The notes: generated from the sequence alone by a model not told the origin. A stretch of DNA of 64,000 nucleotides from Streptomyces atriruber (GCF_001418325.1 NZ_LIPN01000052.1:1-64000), one strand, 5' to 3'. Shown: positions 1 to 9,471, numbered from the stretch's first letter. A program made the numbers and translations.

Positions 1-411
1 GCGCCGTACGGCGCCCCTGTGTACCTCGTGCACTTCGACAGTCGCTCCCCCGACGGCACGATCACCCTCAACCGCGACAGCAGGACGGGGCAGGGATTCG
101 GTTTCGACGAGGTCATGACGCTGGAGCTGGACCGGCTCGCTGCCACGTTCACCCGGGTCGTAGTGGGAGTGGCCATACAGCAGGAGACGGGACAGAAGGT
201 GTTCGGTGACATTTCGAACGCCGCGTTCCGGATCCGCGAAGGCCACAAGAACCTGGCGGAGAGCGACCTGGCAGGGGTCTCCGGCTCCACGGCCGCGACC
301 ATCGGCCATTTCACCCGGGACGAGTCCGGAGCGTGGTCGTTCCGCAATGACATCCGGGGCTTCGACGCCGATCCGACGACGTTCGCCTCACTGATGGGCA
401 GCGAGCACTGA
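1..411 (+). CDS. TerD-family (tellurium/stress resistance) protein, 3' part
   Basis: The reading frame is open from the first base, so the gene starts upstream of the window. About 136 residues are visible. They resemble the C-terminal two thirds of TerD/CABP proteins (usually about 190 aa): an SPDG turn, an acidic glycine-rich stretch GQGFGFDEV of the type that binds calcium in this family, then beta-strands (VVVGVAI) and an asparagine/phenylalanine strand (NAAFRI). TerD proteins are cytoplasmic calcium-binding beta-sandwich proteins linked to tellurite, phage and general stress responses; the biochemical role is unclear. The GTG at 19 is an internal valine rather than a convincing start. 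The gene converges on nrdJ and is separated from it by a strong hairpin. Family assignment is fairly confident; a specific symbol is not justified. Confidence 0.75.
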   Translation, partial: APYGAPVYLVHFDSRSPDGTITLNRDSRTGQGFGFDEVMTLELDRLAATFTRVVVGVAIQQETGQKVFGDISNAAFRIREGHKNLAESDLAGVSGSTAATIGHFTRDESGAWSFRNDIRGFDADPTTFASLMGSEH

Positions 412-498
412 TCCCTCGGGCCGACACGAACCCAGGCTGACACAGACCGCGAAACGGACGGCTGGGCCCCCGACACACAAGAGAGCCCACGAAGCACA

Positions 499-533
499 AG
501 AGAGGGTGCCGACCCTTGGTCGGCACCCTCTCT
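499..533. terminator. bidirectional rho-independent-type hairpin
   Basis: A perfect 16-bp inverted repeat (arms 499-514 and 518-533) with a 3-nt loop lies between the convergent terD-like gene and nrdJ. No U-tract follows, as is usual in Streptomyces. It probably terminates transcription from both sides. Confidence 0.85.
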
Positions 534-599
534 CACGTGGAGCTCAGCGTCTCCGGCAGCAGTCGCTCAACGCAGCCTCGGACGCGCTCCCGCTCGCTG

Positions 600-3497
600 T
601 CAGCTGCAGCCGCTGGTCGAGCCGCAGCCCTCGCAGATGTAGCAGGAACCGGCGCGCTGCATCTTCGTGCCGCAGGAGAAGCACAGCGGTGCGTCGGCCT
701 GGATGCCCAGCTGCATCTCCACGAGCTCGGCGCTGGTGTGCGCCTGCTGCGGAGCCTCCTTGGCCACCTCGGCCTCCGCCTTCGGCGTGGAGACCGCCTT
801 CAGGGACTCGGGCTGCCGCGGAGCGGACTGCGCCAGACCCTCGACGTCCACCTCGTCCTCGGCGGGCTCGTACGACCCGGTCTCCAGGTGGCGCTGACGC
901 TCCTCGGCCGAGTGGATGCCGAGCGCGGAGCGCGTCTCGAAGGGCAGGAAGTCCAGCGCCAGGCGGCGGAAGATGTAGTCGACGATCGACTGCGCCATCC
1001 GCACGTCCGGGTCGTCCGTCATACCGGCCGGCTCGAAGCGCATGTTCGTGAACTTGGAAACGTACGTCTCCAGGGGCACGCCGTACTGCAGACCGACGGA
1101 GACGGCGATGGAGAAGGCGTCCATCATGCCCGCGAGGGTCGAGCCCTGCTTGGACATCTTGAGGAAGACCTCGCCCAGACCGTCGTCCGGGTAGGAGTTG
1201 GCGGTCATGTAGCCCTCGGCGCCACCCACCGTGAAGGACGTGGTGATGCCGGGACGGCCCTTCGGGAGGCGCTTGCGGACCGGACGGTACTCGACCACCT
1301 TCTCGACCGCGGCACGGATCGTGTCCTCGGTCTTCTCGGTGATCTCGGCCTTCTCCTCCTCCTTCTTCTTGGCGGAGAGGGGCTGGCCGACCTTGCAGTT
1401 GTCGCGGTAGATGGCGAGCGCCTTGACGCCCATCTTCCAGGCCTCGTAGTAGACCTCTTCGACGTCCTCGACGGTGGCGGTCTCCGGGAGGTTGACCGTC
1501 TTGGAGAGGGCACCCGAGATCCACGGCTGGATCGCGGCCATCATGCGGACGTGGCCCATAGCGGAGATGGAACGCTCGCCCATGGCGCAGTCGAAGACTT
1601 CGTAGTGCTCGGTCTTCAGACCCGGGGCGTCGATCACATTGCCGTTCTCGGCGATGTGGGCGACGATCGCCTCGATCTGCTCCTCCTGGTAGCCCAGGCG
1701 GCGCAGGGCCTGCGGCACGGTGCCGTTGACGATCTGCATCGAGCCGCCGCCGACGAGCTTCTTGAACTTCACCAGGGCGAGGTCGGGCTCCAGGCCCGTG
1801 GTGTCGCAGGACATCGCGAGACCGATGGTGCCGGTCGGGGCGATGACGGACGCCTGGGAGTTACGGAAACCGTTCTTCTCGCCGAGGCGGATCACGTCCT
1901 GCCAGGCCTCCGTGGCGGCGGCCCAGATCGGCGAGTCCAGGTCGTCCATGCGGACGGCCGAGGCGTTGGCGTCGGCGTGCTGCTTCATGACGCGCTTGTG
2001 CGGCGTGGCGTTGCGGGCGTAGCCGTCGTAGGGACCGACGACCGCGGCGAGCTCGGCGGAACGCTTGTACGACGTACCCGTCATCAGCGACGTGATGGCA
2101 CCGGCGAGGGCGCGGCCGCCGTCGGAGTCGTACGCGTGGCCGGTGGCCATGAGCAGGGCGCCGAGGTTGGCGTAGCCGATGCCCAGCTGGCGGTAGGCGC
2201 GGGTGTTCTCGCCGATCTTCTGCGTCGGGAAGTCCGCGAAGCAGATGGAGATGTCCATCGCGGTGATGACCAGCTCGACGACCTTGGAGAAGCGCTCCGA
2301 GTCGAAGGACTGGTTGCCCTTGCCGTCGTCCTTGAGGAACTTCATCAGGTTCAGCGAGGCGAGGTTGCAGGACGTGTTGTCCAGGTGCATGTACTCACTG
2401 CACGGGTTCGAGCCGTTGATCCGGCCGGACTCCGGGCAGGTGTGCCAGGCGTTGATCGTGTCGTCGTACTGGATGCCCGGGTCGGCGCAGGCCCAGGCGG
2501 CCTCGGCCATCTTGCGGAAGAGCGACTTGGCGTCGACCTCCTCGATGACGTCGCCCGTCATGCGGGAGGTGAGGCCGAACTTGCCGCCCTCCTCGACCGC
2601 CTTCATGAACGTGTCGTTCACGCGGACCGAGTTGTTGGCGTTCTGGTACTGGACGGACGTGATGTCGTCGCCGCCCAGGTCCATGTCGAAGCCCGCGTCG
2701 CGCAGGGCGCGGATCTTCTCCTCTTCCTTCACCTTGGTCTCGATGAAGCCCTCGATGTCGGGGTGGTCGACGTCGAGGATGACCATCTTGGCCGCGCGAC
2801 GCGTGGCGCCACCGGACTTGATGGTTCCGGCGGAGGCGTCGGCACCGCGCATGAAGGAGACGGGACCCGAGGCGTTGCCTCCGGAGGACAGCAGTTCCTT
2901 GGAGGAACGGATGCGGGACAGGTTCAGGCCGGCGCCGGAGCCGCCCTTGAAGATCATGCCCTCTTCCTTGTACCAGTCGAGGATCGACTCCATGGAGTCG
3001 TCGACGGCCAGGATGAAGCAGGCGGACACCTGCTGCGGCTGGGGCGTTCCGACGTTGAACCAGACCGGGGAGTTGAAGCTGAAGATCTGGTGCAGGAGGG
3101 CGTAGGCCAGCTCGTGCTCGAAGATCTCCGCGTCGGCGGGCGAGGCGAAGTAGCTGTAGTCCTCGCCGGCCTTGCGGTACGTCTTCACGATGCGGTCGAT
3201 CAGCTGCTTGAGGCCGGTCTCGCGCTGCGGGGTGCCGACGGCCCCGCGGAAGTACTTGCTGGTGACGATGTTGACCGCGTTCACCGACCAGAAGTCGGGG
3301 AACTCGACGCCACGCTGCTCGAAGTTGACCGAGCCGTCGCGCCAGTTGGTCATGACGACGTCACGGCGCTCCCAGACCACCTCGTCGTACGGATGCACGC
3401 CGGGCGTCGTGTGGATGCGCTCGATACGCAGACCCTTGTTGGCCTTGGAACCCTTGGCGCGGGAACCTCGTGCCGGGCCGCTCGTCGTCTCGGTCAT
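600..3497 (-). CDS. nrdJ: adenosylcobalamin-dependent (class II) ribonucleoside-diphosphate reductase
   Basis: A 965-aa class II ribonucleotide reductase, which reduces ribonucleotides to deoxyribonucleotides without oxygen using an adenosylcobalamin-derived thiyl radical. Visible family signatures include FNSPVWFNVG followed by a cysteine strand (SACFI), the loop FKGGSGAGLNL, the NPCSEY finger-loop motif followed by SCNLASLNL, and a Cys-rich tail (CFSCGTKM, then SCYICEGCG). The tail is a zinc-binding/thiol-relay element typical of the actinobacterial NrdJ form. The ATG start at 3497 has a GGAGG site just upstream. The gene follows nrdR by 137 nt on the same strand, giving the known streptomycete nrdRJ operon. 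No cobalamin riboswitch is visible upstream; in Streptomyces that element controls the class I operon instead. Confidence 0.97.
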   Translation of the reverse strand: MTETTSGPARGSRAKGSKANKGLRIERIHTTPGVHPYDEVVWERRDVVMTNWRDGSVNFEQRGVEFPDFWSVNAVNIVTSKYFRGAVGTPQRETGLKQLIDRIVKTYRKAGEDYSYFASPADAEIFEHELAYALLHQIFSFNSPVWFNVGTPQPQQVSACFILAVDDSMESILDWYKEEGMIFKGGSGAGLNLSRIRSSKELLSSGGNASGPVSFMRGADASAGTIKSGGATRRAAKMVILDVDHPDIEGFIETKVKEEEKIRALRDAGFDMDLGGDDITSVQYQNANNSVRVNDTFMKAVEEGGKFGLTSRMTGDVIEEVDAKSLFRKMAEAAWACADPGIQYDDTINAWHTCPESGRINGSNPCSEYMHLDNTSCNLASLNLMKFLKDDGKGNQSFDSERFSKVVELVITAMDISICFADFPTQKIGENTRAYRQLGIGYANLGALLMATGHAYDSDGGRALAGAITSLMTGTSYKRSAELAAVVGPYDGYARNATPHKRVMKQHADANASAVRMDDLDSPIWAAATEAWQDVIRLGEKNGFRNSQASVIAPTGTIGLAMSCDTTGLEPDLALVKFKKLVGGGSMQIVNGTVPQALRRLGYQEEQIEAIVAHIAENGNVIDAPGLKTEHYEVFDCAMGERSISAMGHVRMMAAIQPWISGALSKTVNLPETATVEDVEEVYYEAWKMGVKALAIYRDNCKVGQPLSAKKKEEEKAEITEKTEDTIRAAVEKVVEYRPVRKRLPKGRPGITTSFTVGGAEGYMTANSYPDDGLGEVFLKMSKQGSTLAGMMDAFSIAVSVGLQYGVPLETYVSKFTNMRFEPAGMTDDPDVRMAQSIVDYIFRRLALDFLPFETRSALGIHSAEERQRHLETGSYEPAEDEVDVEGLAQSAPRQPESLKAVSTPKAEAEVAKEAPQQAHTSAELVEMQLGIQADAPLCFSCGTKMQRAGSCYICEGCGSTSGCS

Positions 3498-3634
3498 GCC
3501 GCCTCCCTATATCAGGCTAAAACGCCCTGAAGTGCCACGTTGTTCCCATGGCACGGATGTGTGTCTGGTGTCGAGGGCACCCCGGAGGGCACCTTCAACA
3601 GGTCTGGTTCGCCGCCGGCCCGTCGGTCAGCCGG

Positions 3635-4180
3635 TCAGTCGGCGGCAGTGGCGGGCACCGGGACTTCGACAGTCCCTCCGGGCCCGCAGTCATTCACGAC
3701 GCGCTCTCCGTCCGCGTCGCTCGGCCCGGCGTCGAGCCGCTGTTCCCTCAGCTCCCCGATGGCAGCCTCGAAGTCCTCAAGTGAGTCGAAGGCCCGGTAC
3801 ACGGACGCGAAGCGCAGGTAGGCGACGAGGTCGAGCTCCTGCAGCGGGCCGAGTATGGCAAGGCCCACGTCGTGCGTGGTGAGCTCGGCGCTTCCGGTGG
3901 CCCGCACCGCTTCTTCGACCCGCTGGCCGAGCAGAGCGAGGGCGTCCTCGGTCACCGGTCGCCCCTGGCACGCCTTGCGGACGCCATTGATGACCTTGGT
4001 GCGACTGAAGGGCTCCGTCACCCCGCTGCGCTTCACCACCATCAGCGAGCACGTCTCCACCGTCGTGAAACGACGGGAGCAGTCGGGGCACTGACGGCGC
4101 CGCCGGATCGACGTGCCGTCGTCAGTGGTGCGACTGTCGACCACGCGGCTGTCGGGGTGCCTGCAGAAGGGGCAGTGCAT
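3635..4180 (-). CDS. nrdR: NrdR, transcriptional repressor of ribonucleotide reductase genes
   Basis: A 181-aa NrdR. The N-terminus has the zinc ribbon (CPFC at residues 3-6 and CPDC at 31-34) with an intervening [14 protein letters not shown] segment. It is followed by an ATP-cone domain (about residues 46-136, starting SLMVVKRSG) that senses (d)ATP. The Asp/Glu-rich C-terminus is slightly longer than in most homologues (about 150-175 aa). NrdR binds paired NrdR boxes and represses class I and class II nrd operons. Two such boxes lie directly upstream of this gene, so it is probably autoregulated together with nrdJ. ATG start at 4180; GGGAG lies upstream at a normal distance. Confidence 0.97.
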   Translation of the reverse strand: MHCPFCRHPDSRVVDSRTTDDGTSIRRRRQCPDCSRRFTTVETCSLMVVKRSGVTEPFSRTKVINGVRKACQGRPVTEDALALLGQRVEEAVRATGSAELTTHDVGLAILGPLQELDLVAYLRFASVYRAFDSLEDFEAAIGELREQRLDAGPSDADGERVVNDCGPGGTVEVPVPATAAD

Positions 4181-4290
4181 GGAACTCCCAACCCTCCTTC
4201 ACGGCACGACTCATAAGCCTCAACGAGCCCTCGGGGCCCTCGAAGCAGCCCCAAGCATAGGCGATCCCGGAGGCCCTGAAAGACCAGGGA

Positions 4291-4337
4291 CCACAACTTC
4301 TGGGCTGCTGCCGCAATCCAACCACTAGATCTGGGGT
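4291..4337 (-). promoter_or_regulatory. tandem NrdR boxes
   Basis: Two 16-bp imperfect palindromes, 4291-4306 (CCACAACTTCTGGGCT) and 4322-4337 (CCACTAGATCTGGGGT), match the NrdR-box pattern acaCwAtATaTwGtgt at about 10-11 positions each. Their start points are exactly 31 bp apart, the three-helical-turn spacing described for NrdR box pairs. They lie 111-157 bp upstream of the nrdR start codon. Confidence 0.85.
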
Positions 4338-4591
4338 TTGGCCGCTTTTTCGACACCGCGCGTGTCGTGCCGTGTCGAGCGACCCCGGACGCGCACGACG
4401 GCCACTCGCGCCGCTCTGGGCGGGGGCCGGTGCCGGGTTGACGGGGTGCCGGGTGGCAATATGGGAGCCCCACCGAGGGGCTCACTGCCCCGGCGGTGAA
4501 GCGTACCGTAATGAACCGAATTGCCGTTCGGCCCGAGCGCTAGCCATACACCCAAACACATGATCACGGTAGGTAATCTCCGTTTTTTCAC

Positions 4592-4607
4592 TCGAACGTG
4601 TGTTTGG
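4592..4607 (+). promoter_or_regulatory. LexA box (SOS operator) of lexA
   Basis: TCGAACGTGTGTTTGG matches the actinobacterial/Gram-positive LexA operator TCGAACnnnnGTTCGA at 10 of 12 defined positions. It lies about 70 bp upstream of the chosen lexA start, consistent with autoregulation. Confidence 0.88.
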
Positions 4608-4675
4608 CGCAACCTTTCGAAAGCAACTACCGTTGGCTAGCTAGGGAGAGAACATCTCGAGAGGGGCCGACCGAC

Positions 4676-5461
4676 GTGACCACCACCGCAGACAGCGCCA
4701 CCATCACTGCCCAGGACCGCTCCCAGAGCCGACTCGAGCCGGTGCATGCCATGAATGACGCAGCCACGAACCAGGAGGGGCCCAAGCCCACTCGCTCCCT
4801 GCCGGGCCGACCTCCAGGCATCCGCGCCGACAGCTCGGGGCTCACCGACAGGCAACGCCGCGTGATCGAGGTCATCAGGGACTCCGTGCAGCGGCGCGGC
4901 TACCCGCCGTCCATGCGGGAGATCGGTCAGGCAGTCGGGCTTTCCAGCACCTCCTCCGTCGCCCACCAGCTGATGGCTCTGGAGCGCAAGGGCTTCCTGC
5001 GCCGCGACCCGCACCGCCCGCGGGCGTACGAGGTGCGGGGCTCGGACCAGCCCAGCAGCCAGCCCACCGACACCACCGGCAAGCCGGCCGCGTCGTACGT
5101 CCCGCTCGTGGGCCGCATCGCCGCCGGTGGGCCGATCCTCGCCGAGGAATCGGTGGAGGACGTCTTCCCGCTCCCCCGCCAGCTGGTGGGTGACGGCGAG
5201 CTCTTCGTACTGAAGGTCGTCGGTGACTCGATGATCGAGGCCGCGATCTGTGACGGCGACTGGGTGACGGTGCGCCGCCAGCCCGTCGCGGAGAACGGCG
5301 ACATCGTGGCCGCCATGCTCGACGGCGAGGCGACCGTCAAGCGGTTCAAGCGCGAGGACGGTCACGTCTGGCTGCTCCCGCACAACTCCGCGTACCAGCC
5401 GATCCCCGGCGACGAGGCGACGATCCTCGGCAAGGTCGTGGCGGTGCTGCGGCGGGTGTGA
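4676..5461 (+). CDS. lexA: LexA, SOS-response repressor
   Basis: A 261-aa LexA from the GTG at 4676 ([13 protein letters not shown]), chosen because this N-terminus is the one shared by streptomycete LexA proteins. An ATG at 4751 is an alternative, and the upstream in-frame extension overlaps the operator. The winged HTH spans about residues 60-115 ([12 protein letters not shown], then [13 protein letters not shown]). The C-terminal S24 autoprotease domain has the Ala-Gly cleavage region RIAAGGPI, the catalytic serine in VGDSMIEA and the lysine in ATVKRF. RecA filaments stimulate self-cleavage and so de-repress SOS genes. The gene is divergent from nrdR, which links dNTP supply and damage response in one regulatory region. 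Confidence 0.97.
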   Translation: MTTTADSATITAQDRSQSRLEPVHAMNDAATNQEGPKPTRSLPGRPPGIRADSSGLTDRQRRVIEVIRDSVQRRGYPPSMREIGQAVGLSSTSSVAHQLMALERKGFLRRDPHRPRAYEVRGSDQPSSQPTDTTGKPAASYVPLVGRIAAGGPILAEESVEDVFPLPRQLVGDGELFVLKVVGDSMIEAAICDGDWVTVRRQPVAENGDIVAAMLDGEATVKRFKREDGHVWLLPHNSAYQPIPGDEATILGKVVAVLRRV

Positions 5462-5475
5462 CTCCGCCCCTGACC

Positions 5476-5510
5476 GGGCCCCGGAACCAACTGCGCCGGT
5501 TCCGGGGCCC
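5476..5510. terminator. hairpin terminator between lexA and dinG
   Basis: Perfect 13-bp arms (5476-5488 and 5498-5510) with a 9-nt loop lie in the gap between two convergent genes. Confidence 0.85.
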
Positions 5511-5552
5511 TGCTGCGTCCGGGGCACCCCGAGCTTCCCCAGGGGCCGGGGG

Positions 5553-7523
5553 CTAGGCCTCGTCCGCCTTCGCAGCCGCGTCGATCGCGGCCAGCGAGCG
5601 GCGTGCCTGATTACGGTCCGTCGTGTACCAGAAGTCGGGAAGCGAAGCCCGCAGGTAGCTGCCGTAGCGCGCGGTGGCCAGGCGGGGGTCCAGGACGGCC
5701 ACCACTCCGCGATCCCCTGAGGCCCGTACGAGACGTCCCGCGCCCTGCGCCATCAGCAGGGCCGCGTGGGTCGCCGCGACCGCCATGAAGCCGTTTCCCC
5801 CGGCTTCGTCGACCGCCTTCTGGCGGGCGCTCATCAGCGGGTCGTCGGGACGCGGGAACGGGATCTTGTCCATGATCACCAGCTGGCAGCTGGGGCCCGG
5901 CACGTCGACGCCCTGCCAGAGCGACAGCGTCCCGAAGAGACAGGTCTTCGAGTCAGCCGCGAAGCCCTTGATCAGCTCGCCCAGCGTCTCCTCGCCCTGC
6001 AGCAGAATCGGCATGTCCAGACGCCCGCGCAGCTCCTCCGCCGCGCCCTGAGCGGCACGCATCGAGGAGAACAGGCCGAGCGTGCGTCCACCGGCCGCCT
6101 CGATCAGCTCGGCCAGCTCATCGAGCATGTCGCTGCGGGTCCCCTCGCGTCCCGGCCGGGCCAGGTGCTTGGCGACGTACAGGATGCCCTGCTTGCCGTA
6201 GTCGAACGGGGAGCCGACGTCGAGGCCCTTCCAGACCGGCGCGTCATCGGATTCGGTGCCCTCCGGGGCCAGGCCGAGCGAGGCGCCCACTCCGTTGAAG
6301 TCACCGCCGAGCTTGAGCGTGGCGGAGGTGAGCACCACCGAACGGTCGGCGAAGAGCTTCTCCCTGAGGAGGCCCGACACGGACATGGGGGCCACCCGAA
6401 GGGAGGCTCCGTAGCGATCGTGGCGCTCGTACCAGACCACGTCGTACTCGGAGCCGTTCGTGATGCGCTCCGACACGTCGTGGATGGACTCCACGGAGGC
6501 GAGGGCCTGCTTGCGGACCGCGTCCTCGTCCTGGACCGACTTGTCCCGGGTCGAGCCGAGCGCGCTGATGACCGTGCGGGCGGCGTCGCGCAGGGCCATC
6601 AGCGCATAGCCGAGGTCCTCGGGAATCTCCTCCAGACGGCCGGGCAGGGCCAGCTCCATCAACCGCTCGAAGCCCTCCGAGGCGGTCTGGAGCTGATCCG
6701 CGGCCTTCTCGTTGACCAGCTTGGCGGCACGGCGCACGGCACGGTTGACCTGCCCCGGAGTGAGCTCCCCCGTGGCCACGCCGGTGACGCGGGAGACCAG
6801 CTCGTGGGCCTCGTCCACGATCAGCACCTCGTGCTGCGGCAGGACGGGGGCGCCTTCGATGGCGTCGATCGCGAGCAGTGCGTGGTTCGTGACCACGACC
6901 TCGGAGAGCTTGGCGCGCTCGCGGGCCGCCTCGGCGAAGCACTCCGCCCCATAGGCGCACTTCGAAGCTCCCAGGCACTCCCTGGAGGAGACGGACACCT
7001 GGGCCCAGGCCCGGTCGGACACTCCGGGAGTCAGATCGTCGCGGTCGCCGGTCTCGGTCTCGTCCGCCCAGTCCCGCATCCGCAGGAGGTCCTGGCCCAG
7101 CTTGCTGGTGGGAGCGGCCGCCTCGAACTGATCGAAGAGGCCCTCCTCCTCGTCCTGCGGCATGCCTTCGTGGAGGCGGTGCAGGCACAGATAGTTCGAG
7201 CGGCCCTTCAGCATCGCGTACTGGGGCCGACGGCGCAGCAGGGGGTGCAGCGCGTCCACCGTGCGCGGCAGATCGCGCTCCACGAGCTGCCGCTGCAGGG
7301 CGAGGGTGGCCGTCGCGATCACCACACGCTCTCCGTGGGCGAGGGCCGGCACCAGATAGCCGAGGGATTTACCCGTGCCGGTGCCGGCCTGGACCAGCAG
7401 GTGGGAGCCGTCGTCGATCGCCTCGGCGACGGTCTCGGCCATGGACACCTGGCCAGGGCGTTCCGTACCACCGACAGCGGTGACGGCGGCGTGCAGGAGC
7501 TCGGGGAGCGAGGGCTTCGTCAT
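5553..7523 (-). CDS. dinG: DinG/XPD-family ATP-dependent DNA helicase
   Basis: A 656-aa superfamily-2 helicase. Walker A (QAGTGTGKS, about residues 45-53) and a DEAH box (LIVDEAHEL, about residue 240) are clear. Four cysteines between them, one in NYLCLH and three in ECLGASKCAYGAEC, match the 4Fe-4S cluster of DinG/XPD helicases. C-terminal helicase motifs include LFGTLSLWQGVDVPG and QGAGRLVRASGDRG. These 5'-3' helicases resolve R-loops and repair intermediates. The gene sits downstream of the siderophore operon with only 40 nt between and no visible terminator, so read-through is possible. It converges on lexA. No LexA box is seen in the 40-bp upstream gap. Confidence 0.9.
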   Translation of the reverse strand: MTKPSLPELLHAAVTAVGGTERPGQVSMAETVAEAIDDGSHLLVQAGTGTGKSLGYLVPALAHGERVVIATATLALQRQLVERDLPRTVDALHPLLRRRPQYAMLKGRSNYLCLHRLHEGMPQDEEEGLFDQFEAAAPTSKLGQDLLRMRDWADETETGDRDDLTPGVSDRAWAQVSVSSRECLGASKCAYGAECFAEAARERAKLSEVVVTNHALLAIDAIEGAPVLPQHEVLIVDEAHELVSRVTGVATGELTPGQVNRAVRRAAKLVNEKAADQLQTASEGFERLMELALPGRLEEIPEDLGYALMALRDAARTVISALGSTRDKSVQDEDAVRKQALASVESIHDVSERITNGSEYDVVWYERHDRYGASLRVAPMSVSGLLREKLFADRSVVLTSATLKLGGDFNGVGASLGLAPEGTESDDAPVWKGLDVGSPFDYGKQGILYVAKHLARPGREGTRSDMLDELAELIEAAGGRTLGLFSSMRAAQGAAEELRGRLDMPILLQGEETLGELIKGFAADSKTCLFGTLSLWQGVDVPGPSCQLVIMDKIPFPRPDDPLMSARQKAVDEAGGNGFMAVAATHAALLMAQGAGRLVRASGDRGVVAVLDPRLATARYGSYLRASLPDFWYTTDRNQARRSLAAIDAAAKADEA

Positions 7524-7563
7524 AGCGCGACCACCCTACGGTGCCCCACTGACAATCCGCCGA

Positions 7564-9471
7564 TCAAGGCTGATGGAGGGGGTTGGCCACGGTCCCGTGC
7601 ACGGCGGCGTGCGGACGCTGGGAACGATCACGGTACCCGTCGAGGTGGAGTCGGTTCCGGTTCAGGCAGAGCCGCTCGATACGGGGGGTGAGCAGGTCGA
7701 ACATCTCGTACCGTTCCTTCAGCTCCGGAACGCGCGCCTGGTGCCGCAGGATCTCGGAGCGCACGAAGGACCAGAAGTCGCTCTCCGGGACGCCCAGTTG
7801 CTCCTCACAGATCGGCGCGAGATACCGGAAGACCCCCACGAAGAGACCCGAGTGGATGAACTGGGTGAGGAATCCGGGGGGCTCGGTGAGCAGTACGTCG
7901 CGGACGTCGCCCGGCATCGAGTCCTGCTCGGGCAACGGCACCGCGCTCACGTTGACGTCGTCCACGAAGTCCTTCACCGCGAGCCGGACGGGCACGTCGT
8001 TGTCGTCGAAGACGACGATGGTGTTCTCCCCATGGGGGGAGAACACCGTTCCGTAGCGGTACAGGAAGTGCAGCAGGGGCGGCAGCAGTGCGGCGAAGAG
8101 CCGCCGCAGCCAGACCGCGGGAGCCAGCCCCGAACGCTCCACGAGCTCGGCGACGAACGCACGCCCGTCGAGGTCGGTGTGCGTGAGCGAGGCGAGGGTG
8201 CGGGCGCGTTCCCCGGGCGCCAGATACCGGGTGATGGGCTCGCGCCAGATGGCGCCGAGCAACTCTCGGTACTGGTACGGGACTTCCGGCAACCCGTCGT
8301 ACACGGGATGTTCGACAGCCACTGAGGCCACCTCGCCGAGCAGGATGACCCCGCACTCGTCGCGCAGGAAGGGGTCCGCGTCCCGGAGCGCGTGCATCCA
8401 CGCCGTGACGGCGGGCGCGGCGACGGTGCGGCCGGTCGGCAGCCCCCGCCACACGAGGGTGTTGAGGACCGACAACGGAAGCTTCACGGTGTGCCGGTCG
8501 GGACGGGAGGTGTTGAGGAACGTACGGATGGACTGCTGGGGCAGGCGCAGATCGCCGTCGCTGCAGAGCGGGACGATGGCATCGGTGGCGACGGACGGCG
8601 CGAAGAGCGGCAGCACGACCTCGTCCCACTGCCAGGGGTGCACCGGGAGGTAGAGGTACTCCTCCGGGTCCAGCCCGCGTGCGCGGAGTAAATCGGCGAA
8701 GGCTTCCCGGGTGTCGGTGGAGAGCTCGCGGGCGTAGAGCTGCTGTGCGGTGTCCAGTCCCGTGACGCCCCGGTACACGGCAAGGCCGGTGTGTACGGCG
8801 ATCCAGGGAAGCGTCGTGGAGCGGCGGGCCTCAGGCGCCCATCGGTCGGTGTCACCCGCGGAGAAGCCGATGCGCCCCTTGTTCAGGACGAGCCAGGGGT
8901 GGCCTGTCTGGTGCCCTTCGAGTTCCGCGTAGTCGAGGTCGGCGAGCCGGGCTGTGCTGAGCGCCGTGTGGTCGATCCGGGTGTCGGCGCTGAGTGTGAC
9001 GGTGAGCTCGCGAATGAGGTGCCCGAGGGTGGCCCCGTCCAGGCCCAGGGTCCTGCGGGCCAGTACGAGGAATCGCAGGGGGTCGCTCAGGGGCTGGGCC
9101 GGTCCGTCGCCCTCGGTGAGGGTGAGGCCGACCGGATCCACGTACCAACTGCCGTACGAGCCGCGACGCGCGCGGAAGGTGAGGCCGGCGCCCTGTCGGC
9201 CCGCCGCGCCAGTGAACCCGTCGCGCTCCCCGGTCGCCCCTATGGCCTCGGCCGTCTCTCCCTGTTCGGCCGGATCGAGGAGGAGCCGGTAGGTACCCAC
9301 GCCCCCTTCGCCCACCGGCACGGGCCGAATGATCTCCTCGTACGCGAACTCTCCGATCATCTTGGCCAGCAGGCGCCGTCCCGCCGCTCGCCATCTGTCC
9401 CGGGTCAGCTCGGGCGGGTCGTACAGCTCGGCGGTGGGGCGGGGAATCGGGCTGGCGGACGGATTCGGCAC
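7564..9471 (-). CDS. IucA/IucC-family NIS siderophore synthetase (second synthetase)
   Basis: A 635-aa NRPS-independent siderophore (NIS) synthetase, which condenses a carboxylic acid (citrate or a citryl intermediate) with an amine or hydroxylamine using ATP. The N-terminal catalytic domain carries the GHPWLVLNKGRIGFSAG motif. The FhuF-like C-terminal region includes SPHGENTIVVFDDND and a lysine/aspartate motif (LAVKDFVDDVN). The GTG start at 9471 is preceded by GAGGAG. This is the last gene of the four-gene operon. The pairing of two synthetases with an aminotransferase and an acyltransferase resembles rhizobactin/schizokinen-type pathways, so this enzyme probably makes the second citrate amide bond. 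The product is not known from sequence. Confidence 0.88.
   Translation of the reverse strand: MPNPSASPIPRPTAELYDPPELTRDRWRAAGRRLLAKMIGEFAYEEIIRPVPVGEGGVGTYRLLLDPAEQGETAEAIGATGERDGFTGAAGRQGAGLTFRARRGSYGSWYVDPVGLTLTEGDGPAQPLSDPLRFLVLARRTLGLDGATLGHLIRELTVTLSADTRIDHTALSTARLADLDYAELEGHQTGHPWLVLNKGRIGFSAGDTDRWAPEARRSTTLPWIAVHTGLAVYRGVTGLDTAQQLYARELSTDTREAFADLLRARGLDPEEYLYLPVHPWQWDEVVLPLFAPSVATDAIVPLCSDGDLRLPQQSIRTFLNTSRPDRHTVKLPLSVLNTLVWRGLPTGRTVAAPAVTAWMHALRDADPFLRDECGVILLGEVASVAVEHPVYDGLPEVPYQYRELLGAIWREPITRYLAPGERARTLASLTHTDLDGRAFVAELVERSGLAPAVWLRRLFAALLPPLLHFLYRYGTVFSPHGENTIVVFDDNDVPVRLAVKDFVDDVNVSAVPLPEQDSMPGDVRDVLLTEPPGFLTQFIHSGLFVGVFRYLAPICEEQLGVPESDFWSFVRSEILRHQARVPELKERYEMFDLLTPRIERLCLNRNRLHLDGYRDRSQRPHAAVHGTVANPLHQP

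Larger units (their letters stand above)
4181..4675. other. divergent nrdR-lexA regulatory region
   Basis: About 495 bp without a supported gene. The nrdR side holds two NrdR boxes (4291-4337). The lexA side holds a LexA box (4592-4607) and a weaker LexA-box-like dyad (4516-4531). The stretch 4530-4630 is unusually A/T-rich for this genome, as expected for promoters. Short open frames here have no Streptomyces codon bias and are not called. Confidence 0.7.

Noticed and set aside
516-3530. 1004-codon plus-strand open frame opposite nrdJ
   Set aside because: It is the antisense shadow of nrdJ, with no recognisable domains; long opposite-strand frames are common in high-G+C genes.
3498-4590. 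Possible cobalamin riboswitch for nrdJ
   Set aside because: No B12-box-like conserved segment is visible on the minus strand upstream of nrdJ or nrdR; in Streptomyces this element belongs to the class I nrd operon.
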